Assembly: GCA_049663345.1 (NCBI GenBank)
Contig: JBATDG010000087.1
Coordinates: 34,520-98,519, forward strand
Direction of reading: 5' to 3'
Source of the DNA: SZUA-365 sp049663345
Lineage (GTDB): Bacteria > Bacteroidota > Ignavibacteria > SZUA-365
Length of the DNA: 64,000 nt
Shown piece by piece: positions 16,483 through 26,222 of this stretch (position 1 is the first letter of the stretch; every line of letters starts with the position of its first letter). The position numbers were made by a program, and so were the translations under genes. The notes beneath the pieces were generated by a model, which saw only the letters and a program-made list of their open reading frames with translations, searched no databases and was not told where the DNA came from.

Positions 16483-17349
16483 TCAGCTGGGAACAACCCG
16501 CAGGCGTCCGCCCTCTCTCAGAAACGGGTAAAAAACATAGGAAGTGCCGAGCGCGCTGATATCGGCGCCCAGGCTGTTGAGAAGCCCAATCGGAATATTT
16601 TGACCCCGGGGAAGCAGATACGGAATGACTTCGTATTCCCCGGCCCGCAGCTTGTATTTGGGAATGTTGAGGATCATCGAACGCGTGTACGCAACAGGAC
16701 CCACCGACACGTAATCGTTAACTTCAACGCCGGTGACAGTCGTGCGATAGATTTCGACTTCCCCGGTGCCGAGATTGTGCAGCAGTACCGGACCCTCGAT
16801 CGAGCCCATCATGCGCGGGTAAAACACTTCCACCGGCGGAATCGACGATCGCAGCGTCACCTCCATTGTAATTACCCTTGGTGAGTCAGCCTCAATATTG
16901 GTAAGACTGAGACTGGTGTTGATTGAAAACATCTCCTGCAGAAAGAATTCCTCAATCATGTTGCCGGTGACGTCGACATCCGTGCTGGGAAAAACGAAGG
17001 ACCCGTTATGAACGGCCGTCTTGACCGTCTGCATTCGGTAATTGCCGAGGAAGGCATACACGCGAAATACGCCCTCGTTTCCACCCGGTGTGGTCTGCGC
17101 TTCGGGCAATGGAAGCGTCAGCGAAAAATTTCCATCGCTGTGCGAAACCGTACCAAGATTGAAGCCTTCCATCCAGATATAAGCGCCGCTGTGATCCTGG
17201 CGGTCGGACAAACGTACGACACCGTGAATCCGGCGCTTGGTGGATGCGATGGTGGGATCGCTTTCGAAAGGATTATCCGTGCATGCTGCTGCGATCAGCA
17301 GGACAGAGAATAAGCACAAAGGAAATAGATATCTGTTGGTAGTCTTCAT
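16483..17349 (-). CDS. Lipoprotein with carboxypeptidase-regulatory-like domain
   Basis: 288 aa. Lipobox IAAAC (Cys near residue 23) after a signal peptide. Residues ~40-110 look like a carboxypeptidase-regulatory-like beta sandwich (IHGVVRLSDRQDHSGAYIWM, then GTVSHSDGNFSLTLPLP). The rest is beta-rich without recognised motifs. Its start codon overlaps the TonB-receptor stop by 1 bp, so it is the receptor's operon partner, probably a surface or periplasmic accessory lipoprotein, although it is not SusD-like. Confidence 0.7.
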   Translation of the reverse strand: MKTTNRYLFPLCLFSVLLIAAACTDNPFESDPTIASTKRRIHGVVRLSDRQDHSGAYIWMEGFNLGTVSHSDGNFSLTLPLPEAQTTPGGNEGVFRVYAFLGNYRMQTVKTAVHNGSFVFPSTDVDVTGNMIEEFFLQEMFSINTSLSLTNIEADSPRVITMEVTLRSSIPPVEVFYPRMMGSIEGPVLLHNLGTGEVEIYRTTVTGVEVNDYVSVGPVAYTRSMILNIPKYKLRAGEYEVIPYLLPRGQNIPIGLLNSLGADISALGTSYVFYPFLREGGRLRVVPS

Positions 17350-19628
17350 TAGTACTGTATCCCCACTGTCACATAATAGCGCCGATCCCGCAGGGCGAGT
17401 CCGGAAAGCAAGACGTTATCCGTTCGCAGCAGATTGCGCAGGCTGAGATTAATGAACAGCTGCAGTTTGCCGATCGCGAAATACTTACTGGCGTGGATAT
17501 CGAGGTTGCTGAAGGAAGGGAGTTCGACTTCCGAGTACGTTCCGTCGGGCTGACGCAGCAATCCGATTTGAGAACCCTCAGCGAAATGGAAGATCTGCAG
17601 CGAATAACCCGCATGATTCAGTACAAAATTGATCGTGCGTTTGCTGTCGGATTTGAAAGGGAAGGCGGACTGTTCCGAGATATAATAGCGTGATAGTCCG
17701 AATTCCACGAGAATTTTTTTCTCCCAGAAGAAAAGCCCCGCTTTGCCTTCCAGTCCGGAAATCTGCGCATTGTCGACATTATCATAAAGCGTCAGAGGAA
17801 TTCCAGGTGTGCTGATGCTGCGGAATTTATTGTCGTAATTATTCTGAAAAAAGCTGCCATGCAGTTCCCACCCGTTCACCGCGCCTTCTGTCAGGCTTCG
17901 GGTGAGAGCGGCTCCGACCTCAACGCTTCGGTTCGTCTCCACCTCAAGCGGCTCGTTGGCGCGGGAGGGATCGACCAACGCGGGTGAGTTGACTTGCTGG
18001 AACAGGGTGGGATAGCGAACATTGTTGCCGTAGCTGAGAAAAATATCGATCAGAAAATTCTCCTTCATTCCCTTCAGGTCGATCGCGAACTTGAATATCG
18101 GGTGGCTCCAACTGCGCTCGGTGAAAGCCCCTTCTGCGAAGCTCTGTTCCCGAAGGACAACGTTGTCTTGCGCGTCGTTGACGAAATCCTGCCGCAGGCT
18201 GATATCGAAATCGAAATTGCGGAAGAACGAGGACCCGGTCTCTCCGTGCAGCTTCCCTATAGCCACAAACCCATGCTGCGTCCGCCGCAGCTCGCTCGAT
18301 GCGATACCCAGCGGCTGCTCACGCTGATTGCGCCGCAGATCCTCCACGTCGAGGCTGGAGTGTGCGAACTGGTACGAAAAGAGAAAGTCGAAGAGGCCTG
18401 GCTTCCAGCGTTTTTCGATGCTGCCCTGTCCGCCATTTTCGTGAATGCCTCTCGCGATGGAAGCGTCGCTGGATTGCAGCGTAAGGTCCTGCCGCAGGCC
18501 GTTGTATGCGGCTTTGAGCGCGATTTCACCCAACAGAGGAAGGCTGCCGCCGTAGTGAACACCTGCGAATTGATTCTGATCGTCAAGCTGCTCGCCATCC
18601 CGTTCGTTGACGTACTCGAGAGACGTCACCCTCCAATGCAGCGCGAGAGCATCCGGCTTCTGCGATTCGTCTGAAAGCTGACAGGAGAAACTTCCGCTGT
18701 GGTGAATGCTGCTGTTTGTCAGCTTGTCCTCGGGCAGGTCTTCGAATGCCCTGGTCATTCCGCCGTTGCGTACGCTGTAGCTTCCGGCGAAGCGGCCGAA
18801 GCGCTGAAACAGCTGCAGGCCCCAGATTCCCGAATCATACGACCCGATCTGCTGATGCGCGCGGATCGAGTATTCGCGATCCGTCTTGGGAACGATGTTG
18901 ATGACTCCGGAAAATGCTTCGGGTCCGTACAACGTGGTGTTGCTGCCCTTAATGATCTCGAAGCGCTGGATGTCTGAAAGCTCGATCATCGAAAGATCGA
19001 ACTCGCTGGTGTAGCTGCCGTTGAGTTTGATGCCGTCATAAAGCACGATGACCTCATCCGGATTTCCTCCGCGGATGGATACCAGCTTTCTCCCCGTAAA
19101 TTCCTCGTCGACCTGAATGCTGTGGTCGGTTCGAAGCAGATCGCCGGCATCAACGTAGCCGCGCACCTCGAATTCCCTGGACTCAATCGTCGAGACAGTC
19201 TGCGGTAAGTCCAGGGCAGCGGCTCCTTCGCGGCGGGTCCCTGTGATTTCCGTGGATTCGAAAGGAATAACCCGCGGTGTCAGATAAATGTCGCCTGAAC
19301 GCTGCGCCGCCGAAATGCTGAGGATCCGGTTTTCATATGAAATATGACGGAATACGATCTCTGTCTTCTCGTTGGGATCTGGGATGCGCAAGGAATAGGA
19401 ACCTGCGGCGCCGGTGGTGCTCCCAAGATTCGTACCGGCAACGGTGATACTGACGTCCTGAAGGGGACGGTACGTATTGCCATCTCTAACGGTGCCGGTG
19501 ATAGTTACCGTCTGTGCTCCGGCACTGAATTGAAGCAGGAAAAAAAACATCAACACCACGATGGCCGGAGATGCGAGGCTTTGATCTGGTGGCGAATTGG
19601 AATGCTGAATCATATCATCTAGACACAT
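17349..19628 (-). CDS. TonB-dependent receptor with CarboxypepD-regulatory-like domain
   Basis: 759 aa. After a signal peptide (FFFLLQFSAGAQ), residues ~40-115 form a carboxypeptidase-regulatory-like domain (VTITGTVRDGNTYRPLQDVS). The plug follows (DAGDLLRTDHSIQVDEEFTGRKLVSIRGG, then YDGIKLNG and IEIIKG-like FEIIKGSNTTLYGPEAFSGVINIV), then a ~500-residue 22-strand-type barrel. Such receptors import siderophores, cobalamin or oligosaccharides using TonB energy. No ligand evidence and no TonB/ExbBD genes nearby. Start uncertain: ATG 19628 or ATG 19613. Confidence 0.85.
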   Translation of the reverse strand: MCLDDMIQHSNSPPDQSLASPAIVVLMFFFLLQFSAGAQTVTITGTVRDGNTYRPLQDVSITVAGTNLGSTTGAAGSYSLRIPDPNEKTEIVFRHISYENRILSISAAQRSGDIYLTPRVIPFESTEITGTRREGAAALDLPQTVSTIESREFEVRGYVDAGDLLRTDHSIQVDEEFTGRKLVSIRGGNPDEVIVLYDGIKLNGSYTSEFDLSMIELSDIQRFEIIKGSNTTLYGPEAFSGVINIVPKTDREYSIRAHQQIGSYDSGIWGLQLFQRFGRFAGSYSVRNGGMTRAFEDLPEDKLTNSSIHHSGSFSCQLSDESQKPDALALHWRVTSLEYVNERDGEQLDDQNQFAGVHYGGSLPLLGEIALKAAYNGLRQDLTLQSSDASIARGIHENGGQGSIEKRWKPGLFDFLFSYQFAHSSLDVEDLRRNQREQPLGIASSELRRTQHGFVAIGKLHGETGSSFFRNFDFDISLRQDFVNDAQDNVVLREQSFAEGAFTERSWSHPIFKFAIDLKGMKENFLIDIFLSYGNNVRYPTLFQQVNSPALVDPSRANEPLEVETNRSVEVGAALTRSLTEGAVNGWELHGSFFQNNYDNKFRSISTPGIPLTLYDNVDNAQISGLEGKAGLFFWEKKILVEFGLSRYYISEQSAFPFKSDSKRTINFVLNHAGYSLQIFHFAEGSQIGLLRQPDGTYSEVELPSFSNLDIHASKYFAIGKLQLFINLSLRNLLRTDNVLLSGLALRDRRYYVTVGIQY

Positions 19629-19674
19629 AAGATGATATTCGGTTGCCGGAAATTGCGATTATCTGCGCAGCAGC

Positions 19675-21645
19675 TCAACGTACGACGCTTATACGAATGG
19701 CCTGACGTGTCGAGTTGGCCTCCAGTATGCAGTGGTATGTGCCGCTCAGCTGTTCGTCCGGCTGCCAGATGATAGTATGCGAACCTGCGTCGAACACCTC
19801 GTTTGCCAGATCTGCGACCAACCGCCCCAATGCATCAAACACCCGAAGGCGCACTGGCATGCGTGAAGGAAGGGTGAATGGAATCGCAGTGACGGAGGAG
19901 GTGGGATTCGGATAATTTTTTCCGAGCTGCACAGATGCTGCGAGGGAAGGAAGATCGTCCGCAGCGTTGATCTGAAGTACGACGACGGTGCGGCGGAGCG
20001 TTGTGCTGCAGCTGCCATTGGATACGGTTACCGAAACCGAGAACGTGCCGGAGCTTGCGTAAGTATGCTGCACGCTTTGATCGACAGCTGTGGAGCCGTC
20101 GCCGAAAGACCAGTCCCAAGTCGTCGCACCTGCGGCGATCGCGGAGAACTGCACCGTGGCTCCGTCGCTGAGGTACACCGTATCCGCGGAAACGGTAAGC
20201 TGGACAGCAGGAGCGGCAATGACGTCGACACTCGCCTGAATCAGCGCTCTGCCGACGAAGTTTTCGTTTAGGAATGAATAGGTGATCCTTCCCGCAGAAT
20301 CCGCCTGAACAAAGGCCGAGGGCCCAACAGCGAGCCACAGGGGATGGGTTTCATCGAGTACTCTGCCCGCATTCAAAACCGTAGTTGTGTCGCCTTCAAA
20401 CCAGAACATATTTCCGACCTTCGCGCTGTCCGCTTTCAGCAGGATGCTTCCGCCGACGCATGCTGTGGCCGGAAGCTTCGCGATCGGCTGCGGAGTCGTG
20501 GGCATTTCAGTAATGATAGAACTCTTGGGATCTCCCACTACGATTGCCATCCAGGAGAATGTCGGGTTCGACATGTAATAGCTTTCAGCGAGATTGTATC
20601 CATTGGAGTAGCGGTCTGCAAGCAGGTTGACCCAGGTCAGTGCGACCGTATATGGTTCGAAAACGTAGCCGCTGGCTCCGGTGCAGCCTTCGGCGATCAG
20701 ATCAGCAATGCGCGATTGGCCAGCCTCTGCACCGGGAATGAAATTTCTGGCGGATGTAGACACATAGGTCTCGGCCACAGACCCCGGCAGCCAGTGGTTG
20801 TGCGTGCGGGCGTAGCTCGTATACAGATGGTCGTAATGATCGTTCGATCCCCAGCTCCCGTAACCAATAACGTTTCGCTGATCGGTGATGAACACAGAGT
20901 CCTCATTCAGCAGCACATTCCATCCTTCGTTGGCAAGGTAGTGCCCGGCATTGGCAAGATTTGAGTCGTATGGATCCAGTTGAATCGGCTTGGGATCGCG
21001 GTCAAACACCCACAACGCACTGTCCTTGTTCACAAACGTGAACGGACCAGATCGATCGATAAGCTGGAAGACATCTTCCTTGGTCAGTCCTGTGAGCCTC
21101 GTCGTGAGAAACAGGTCGTATGCTGTCGGCGGGGAAGAGCCCGGTACAATTTTTCTTCGTCGGTATTTTTCGTCCTTCCCGAAATATGCATGCACACGAA
21201 CACTGCTCGGGGAGCTGAAAAGAGTATTCTGATGAATGTGGCTTGCGTAAGCCCCGAGTATGAGCATCAGCTCCGCATCGACAGAGGCGTTTGACCAATC
21301 TCCACCGTCGTTGTTGTGCAGTACCCGCAGCGGTACGCCTTTCGTAGTCACGAAGTAGTTCAGCGAGTCCACTAACCCGGTTTCGGATGTGAGGTACATT
21401 TCGATCTGCAGCCGCATTGCATCGAATTCTTCGGGAGTGATCGTTTCCTTCGCCGGCGCGGTGACGTGTATAACGTTGCGCTGAGGAATATTTCTTTTCT
21501 GAATGAAATAGGACCCAATAGCAACGGAGTTCGTATCGTTGTCGTTGATAATCAGTCCCACGTCGCGGTAATCCGCTGGCGCTTGCCCACTGGCTGAAAA
21601 CGCCAGAATTGTGAGAAAGGAAATGACGGTGGCTGCTAACCGCAT
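19675..21645 (-). CDS. TIGR03790-like secreted protein with PKD domain and C-terminal sorting module
   Basis: About 656 aa. The frame extends to 21792, but ATG 21645 has SD ggag and yields a signal peptide ending ASGQ. Residues ~20-370 resemble the TIGR03790 family of unknown function (DVGLIINDNDTNSVAIGSYFIQKRNIPQRNVI; GLVDSLNYFVTTKGVPLRV; GCTGASGYVFEPYTVAL). Residues ~470-560 contain a PKD domain (FSAIAAGATTWDWSFGDGST, then ASSGTFSVSVTVSNGSC). The C-terminus (NYPNPTSSVTAIPF, then LRVFDALGRLVADL, ending IRISVVR) is a type IX-like sorting module. Surface-exported; enzymatic activity unknown. Confidence 0.75.
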   Translation of the reverse strand: MRLAATVISFLTILAFSASGQAPADYRDVGLIINDNDTNSVAIGSYFIQKRNIPQRNVIHVTAPAKETITPEEFDAMRLQIEMYLTSETGLVDSLNYFVTTKGVPLRVLHNNDGGDWSNASVDAELMLILGAYASHIHQNTLFSSPSSVRVHAYFGKDEKYRRRKIVPGSSPPTAYDLFLTTRLTGLTKEDVFQLIDRSGPFTFVNKDSALWVFDRDPKPIQLDPYDSNLANAGHYLANEGWNVLLNEDSVFITDQRNVIGYGSWGSNDHYDHLYTSYARTHNHWLPGSVAETYVSTSARNFIPGAEAGQSRIADLIAEGCTGASGYVFEPYTVALTWVNLLADRYSNGYNLAESYYMSNPTFSWMAIVVGDPKSSIITEMPTTPQPIAKLPATACVGGSILLKADSAKVGNMFWFEGDTTTVLNAGRVLDETHPLWLAVGPSAFVQADSAGRITYSFLNENFVGRALIQASVDVIAAPAVQLTVSADTVYLSDGATVQFSAIAAGATTWDWSFGDGSTAVDQSVQHTYASSGTFSVSVTVSNGSCSTTLRRTVVVLQINAADDLPSLAASVQLGKNYPNPTSSVTAIPFTLPSRMPVRLRVFDALGRLVADLANEVFDAGSHTIIWQPDEQLSGTYHCILEANSTRQAIRISVVR

Positions 21646-21853
21646 GGCATACTCCGGAATTCGGGGGGACAGTGAAGGCGGGACCCGTGTGCCTGAATGG
21701 GCTGAACAAAGGATAACGAGGTCCGACAAGGTAGACAACTGGAAATCTATCCAATTTATCTCTATGCAGCAAGAGTCGGACAGCGTTTTCACCCCTATAT
21801 TCTCATGAATAATTTGTAACGTAAATGTTGCAATGTTATCCGAAAGGTTGTTT

Positions 21854-23104
21854 ATGCTGCGATATATTCTGTCGATTTTTCTCCTGTCGGTTTCCCTGAA
21901 GTTGGCTGCTCAGGACCGGACAGCAATCGATTCACCCAACCCGTCACTGCCTGCTCATGCCATACAGGCGGAAGATGACCCTTGCGGCTTCCTGCTCCGC
22001 AAGCCAGGGGATATACAAGTCTGGGCTTACGGCCGCGATGCACTGCTGTCGGACATGCAGGGCTGGGCGCTGCACCCGATGACCGCAATCGATGTCATTG
22101 GAAGCTCCGTGCAGGGAAGGCCGCTGTATCACATGGTATTTACGAACCCGGCCTCGCAGCATCCGAAAAAAAGGATCTGGATCCATGCCCGCACACATCC
22201 AATAGAGTCGGAGTCGTCTTTTGTTGCACGTGCGGTAGTGGAGGAACTTCTCAGCGGTTCCGCACTCGGAAACCTCTTACTCGATAATGCGATTATTCAC
22301 GTGCTTCCGATGCTGAACCCGGATGGAGTGGAATTGCAGTGGGCGCGGGAAAATGCGAACGGTGTCGATCTCGAAAGCAATTGGGGAGCGGCCGCGCCCG
22401 AGCCGGAGGTCGAAGCCCTGCGCCGTCACCTTACGGCGCTTATGAATAGCCATTCCCCTGTGGAAGTCGCGCTGAATCTGCATTCCGCCTACAACTGTAA
22501 GCGCTATTTCGTCTATCATGCCGTCGAAGGCACCTCGGAAGTCTTTTCGCAGCTAGAACAGCGATTTATCAATTATGCACGCGCACGCTTCCCCGGAGGA
22601 ATCGAACCCTACAATTATTTTGTAAGCTGGACTACGGGAACCCCCGACCGGTACCCTGAGAGCTGGTTCTGGCGCAGCTACGGCCAACAGGTTATGGCGC
22701 TGACGTATGAGGACATGAACTGCGCAACGGCGGGCGAATATCAGCGTACTGCACGCGCTTTGCTGGGCGCAGCAGGGGACTATCTCGGACTAACCGGCGT
22801 CGTTTCGGCGCCTCCCCCTGCCGTCGGCAGTGGTCAGGCACTGCTTGCGGATCTCTATCCCAATCCTGTGCAAACCGATGGAAGCGTAAGTATCCGCCTG
22901 CAATCGCTGAATCCTGCACTGCGCATTCGTGTTGCCTTGTTTGACTATCTGGGACGTCAGGTCGCAGCCATCTACGAAGGAAGCGGGTTTGACGCAGGAC
23001 ATACGCTGGTTATCCCGACCGGGTCGCTTCCGTCAGGGACGTATTACCTCCGCGCGTCTGCCGGTGCTATCATGGAAACCCGCACTCTTCTGATTCTGCG
23101 CTGA
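21854..23104 (+). CDS. Secreted M14 zinc carboxypeptidase with C-terminal sorting module
   Basis: About 416 aa from ATG 21854 (SD aaagg at 21844-21848; a signal peptide ends LKLAAQ). M14 zinc ligands are visible: HPIE in the ARTHPIESES segment (HxxE) and the third ligand His in LNLHSAYN, plus the NPDGVE substrate loop and the catalytic Glu in ALTYEDMN. These enzymes release C-terminal residues from peptides. The tail (DLYPNPVQTDGSVSIRL, then ALFDYLGRQVAAIYEG and SGTYYLRA) is a type IX-like sorting module. Transcribed divergently from the TIGR03790-like gene. Confidence 0.85.
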   Translation: MLRYILSIFLLSVSLKLAAQDRTAIDSPNPSLPAHAIQAEDDPCGFLLRKPGDIQVWAYGRDALLSDMQGWALHPMTAIDVIGSSVQGRPLYHMVFTNPASQHPKKRIWIHARTHPIESESSFVARAVVEELLSGSALGNLLLDNAIIHVLPMLNPDGVELQWARENANGVDLESNWGAAAPEPEVEALRRHLTALMNSHSPVEVALNLHSAYNCKRYFVYHAVEGTSEVFSQLEQRFINYARARFPGGIEPYNYFVSWTTGTPDRYPESWFWRSYGQQVMALTYEDMNCATAGEYQRTARALLGAAGDYLGLTGVVSAPPPAVGSGQALLADLYPNPVQTDGSVSIRLQSLNPALRIRVALFDYLGRQVAAIYEGSGFDAGHTLVIPTGSLPSGTYYLRASAGAIMETRTLLILR

Positions 23105-23116
23105 TCCACCGCAACC

Positions 23117-23818
23117 TTACGCGAAGATCGCATCGAGCAGGCGGTCCGTATCTGTAAGATCTGTGAAGAGATGGTCGGGCCGTGCTTCTGCAAGCGCTTC
23201 CTGGCTGTATCCCCCGGTGGCAACACCGATGCTGCGCACGTTGAGGTGGCGTCCGCAGTCGATATCATGCGGGGTATCGCCGATAATGACGATGTCTTTT
23301 GCCCTGAATGTTGCCCCCGTGCGATCATAAGCACGGGACACGGCGATTTCCGGCAGATCGTGTCGAAACGGTGCATCGTTGCCGAACGCCCCGAAAGAAA
23401 AATATTCGAGAAGGGCGGGAGGCGTGAGCTTGATGCGGGCGCCCTGCAGCATGTTGCCGGTCAGCAGCGCAAGCGTCGCGGCCTCCTCCTGACGAAGCGC
23501 CTCGAGCAGCTGTCTCACACCAGGGAAAACGGTGACATTTCCTTCGTGAAGCCGCTCTTCCAGTTTTTTGAAAAAGATAGCGAACACGGCGTTTTGATGC
23601 TTCGCGGCCAATGCTTCCGGAATTTTCGAAGCGCTCATTACTTCAGTATAAATCTGCTGATCTGTCTTTCCGGCAAAATCATGCTCACGCGCAATCGTTG
23701 TGCTGCCTACTACCTCCTCAACTGCCTCTGAAAATGCCTCCTTCGCGATGCCGTTGGTCGTCACCAGCGTACCGTCAATGTCGAATAGAATCAGGCGAAG
23801 AAACTGCTTTGTAATCAT
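23117..23818 (-). CDS. HAD-family phosphatase, phosphoglycolate phosphatase-like
   Basis: 233 aa. HAD motifs I-IV: LFDIDGTLV with the nucleophile Asp, LLTGN, a later basic residue, and IIGDTPHDIDCG. A helical cap lies at residues ~20-95. These are Mg-dependent phosphomonoesterases; substrate not readable. The start overlaps the SDR stop by 4 bp (ATGA), so it is the second gene of a two-gene operon. Confidence 0.8.
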   Translation of the reverse strand: MITKQFLRLILFDIDGTLVTTNGIAKEAFSEAVEEVVGSTTIAREHDFAGKTDQQIYTEVMSASKIPEALAAKHQNAVFAIFFKKLEERLHEGNVTVFPGVRQLLEALRQEEAATLALLTGNMLQGARIKLTPPALLEYFSFGAFGNDAPFRHDLPEIAVSRAYDRTGATFRAKDIVIIGDTPHDIDCGRHLNVRSIGVATGGYSQEALAEARPDHLFTDLTDTDRLLDAIFA

Positions 23819-24609
23819 GCGTCGTCCGGTCGGGGAACATTGTGAAACAAAAGATAATCAGTAAGACGTGGAAAATGATAGCCCACGAAGGCGAACAGCT
23901 TGCCCGGAACGCTCACAACCACCTCGCGTCTGCGGAGGCGAATGCACCGATAAATCGCACTCGCGACCAGTTCAGGTGAATTCGTGGGAATCTCCCGCCT
24001 CTTAGTTTGCGGTACCGCGTATGTCATGCTATCGAAGAACGGGGTCGCGGTGCGGGCGGGACAAACAACTCCCACGTGCACGCCGTGCGCTTTCAGCTCG
24101 AGGCGCAGGGCATCGGCAAAGCCCAGCAGTCCCTGCTTTGTTGCACAATACACCGCATTATACGGGATGGCGCGCTTGCCGATAGTGGAAGAAATGAGAA
24201 TCAGGCTTCCGCGTCGCTGCTCTTGCAGAGTCGGGAGCGCCGCGCGAGCCGATGCCATCGCACCTTCGAGATTGGTCCGCAGTACGCGCTCGATGTCGCC
24301 CCATTCGGTTCCAGCGAAAGGACCGTAGAGTCCGATACCTGCATTCACTATCGCGGCAGCGAGTGATTTGCCCGCCAGGGCTGTCCTGATTTTCTCAAGC
24401 AGTCCCTCGCTGTCCTGAACGTCTGCTTGAATCGTCGTGCATTCGATGCCGAAGCGCGTGGAGAGCGAGGAAGCAAGTTCCTCCAGACGATCCTTCCCGC
24501 GTGCGAGCAGAAGGAGGTCGAATCCCTTCGCAGCGAAGAGATTCGCGGTAGCGCGCCCGATGCCTTCAGAGGCCCCGGTGATGAAAATTATGCCGTCGTT
24601 TGGCTTCAT
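23815..24609 (-). CDS. Short-chain dehydrogenase/reductase (SDR)
   Basis: 264 aa from ATG 24609; the frame extends upstream to 24681 but that part lacks SDR similarity. Classical SDR motifs: ITGASEGIGRA nucleotide-binding turn near residue 10, NAG near 90, catalytic Ser in ISSTIGKRAI and YNAVYCATK. The C-terminal part is basic with a hydrophobic stretch (KLFAFVGYHFP), so it may associate with membrane, as in acylglycerone-phosphate-reductase-like SDRs. NAD(P)-dependent oxidoreductase, substrate unknown. Confidence 0.82.
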   Translation of the reverse strand: MKPNDGIIFITGASEGIGRATANLFAAKGFDLLLLARGKDRLEELASSLSTRFGIECTTIQADVQDSEGLLEKIRTALAGKSLAAAIVNAGIGLYGPFAGTEWGDIERVLRTNLEGAMASARAALPTLQEQRRGSLILISSTIGKRAIPYNAVYCATKQGLLGFADALRLELKAHGVHVGVVCPARTATPFFDSMTYAVPQTKRREIPTNSPELVASAIYRCIRLRRREVVVSVPGKLFAFVGYHFPRLTDYLLFHNVPRPDDA

Positions 24610-24748
24610 GGAATCATTGAGAAGTTCACGAGAAAACACTATTATACAAAGTCTAAACTTGCAATTCACCATTGAAATCAATAAACTCGACCGATACGAT
24701 TGATCAATAATTCACGTTTCTTGAGCTACCATTACAGAGGAACACAAG

Positions 24749-26164
24749 TTGGGAAACCTGTCCGACGCAGGTGACATCCTGATCGTTGACGATGAGGAAA
24801 TGATGGGCATCGTGCTGTCCGGCGTATTCGAGGATGCCGGGTTTTCAGTGCGAACCGCCACTAATGGCGAGGCGGCAATCAAGCTTATCGGTGAACGTTT
24901 GCCCGATGCGATGCTGCTTGACATCATCATGCCGGGACTGAGCGGCATGGAAGTGCTCAAACGGATCAAATCCGTTGATGAGAGCATCCCTGTCATTCTT
25001 ATGACTGCTATGGCTGGCGTCAGCGGGGCTGTTGAAGCGATGCGCGCCGGTGCCTACGATTACATCGCCAAACCATTCCACAATGAGGAACTCCTGCGCA
25101 TCGTATCCGCCGCCGTTCGGCAGCGTCTCTCGCGCAGCGATTTTATTGCCACCCGGGACGGAGATAACGAACAGCGTGACCCCATACTCTTTAATATGGG
25201 CACCAGTGAGGTTATCATGGAATTGTCCGCGCGCACGCGCCGCGTGGCGAAAAGCAATTTCGATGTTCTTATCACAGGGGAAACCGGGACCGGGAAAGAA
25301 CTCATCGCGCGTTCGATACACGAGATGAGCAGCAGGGGCAATAAGCCCTTCATCGCTATCGACACGGGTGCGATACCGGAAGCCCTTCTCGAAAGTGATC
25401 TGTTTGGTCATGAGGAGGGCGCGTTTACTGATGCGCGGAATCAGAAGAAGGGGAAGTTTGAACTAGCGCAAGGCGGCACGATTTTCCTCGATGAAGTCCC
25501 CAACATGTCCTGGCAATCTCAGGCCAAACTGCTGCGTGCTCTGCAGGATCGGGCGATTTCCCGTGTCGGTGGAAGCAAGTCTATTAGCATCGATGTCCGC
25601 GTTATCGCGGCGAGCAATTCTGATTTTCAGGATATGATTGATGAAAAGCGATTTCGCGCCGATCTGTTTTACCGCCTGCGCGAATTCTCTATCCACGTTC
25701 CTGCACTGCGCGAGCGCAAAGCCGACATCCCGTTCCTTGTTGACAAATTCGTGCGCATGACAAATCAGGAATTGGGGAAGAATATCGGGGGCTGCAGCGC
25801 CTCAGCGATGGACGCCTTGATGATGTATGATTGGCCCGGAAATGTACGGCAGCTTCGTTCGACAGTTCGCAGCGCAGTGCTTCAGGCAACCCACATCATT
25901 GAGATCGAGCAGCTCGAATTCATGGAGATGTCTGCTGTTGACGGACAAGTACGCTCCGGCGGCGAACTCCCCGAACTCGAGAACGGCATGCCGCTGAAGG
26001 AGCATGTGAAAAAACATATCGCTCAGATCGAACGGCAAATAATCTATGAAACACTGAAGTCAACCAAGTGGAATAAGGCAAAGACGGCGCGCGTGCTGCA
26101 GATTGCCTACAATACGCTGTTGACGAAGATCGGCGAATACGATCTTCAGAATCCTCACGGTTGA
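24749..26164 (+). CDS. Sigma54-dependent response regulator (NtrC family)
   Basis: 471 aa, starting at TTG 24749 with SD agagga (24736-24741). Receiver domain residues ~10-122 with acidic pair DD near 14-15, phosphoacceptor Asp58 in LLDIIMPG and Lys in AKPF. The AAA+ domain has Walker A GETGTGKE near 177, the sigma54-contacting loop GAFTDA near 224 (a tolerated variant of GAFTGA), Walker B IFLDEV and RFRADLFYRL. A Fis-type helix-turn-helix ends the protein (NKAKTARVLQIAYNTLL). It opens sigma54 promoters from distal sites. The neighbouring kinase at 26223 is the probable partner, and the palindromes and sigma54-like promoters at 31.3 and 34.0 kb are candidate targets. Confidence 0.9.
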   Translation: MGNLSDAGDILIVDDEEMMGIVLSGVFEDAGFSVRTATNGEAAIKLIGERLPDAMLLDIIMPGLSGMEVLKRIKSVDESIPVILMTAMAGVSGAVEAMRAGAYDYIAKPFHNEELLRIVSAAVRQRLSRSDFIATRDGDNEQRDPILFNMGTSEVIMELSARTRRVAKSNFDVLITGETGTGKELIARSIHEMSSRGNKPFIAIDTGAIPEALLESDLFGHEEGAFTDARNQKKGKFELAQGGTIFLDEVPNMSWQSQAKLLRALQDRAISRVGGSKSISIDVRVIAASNSDFQDMIDEKRFRADLFYRLREFSIHVPALRERKADIPFLVDKFVRMTNQELGKNIGGCSASAMDALMMYDWPGNVRQLRSTVRSAVLQATHIIEIEQLEFMEMSAVDGQVRSGGELPELENGMPLKEHVKKHIAQIERQIIYETLKSTKWNKAKTARVLQIAYNTLLTKIGEYDLQNPHG

Positions 26165-26222
26165 CCAGGTCCCGGCGGTTAACTTTTTTTACACCTCCCC
26201 AAATGCAGACAGATCCAGCCGC

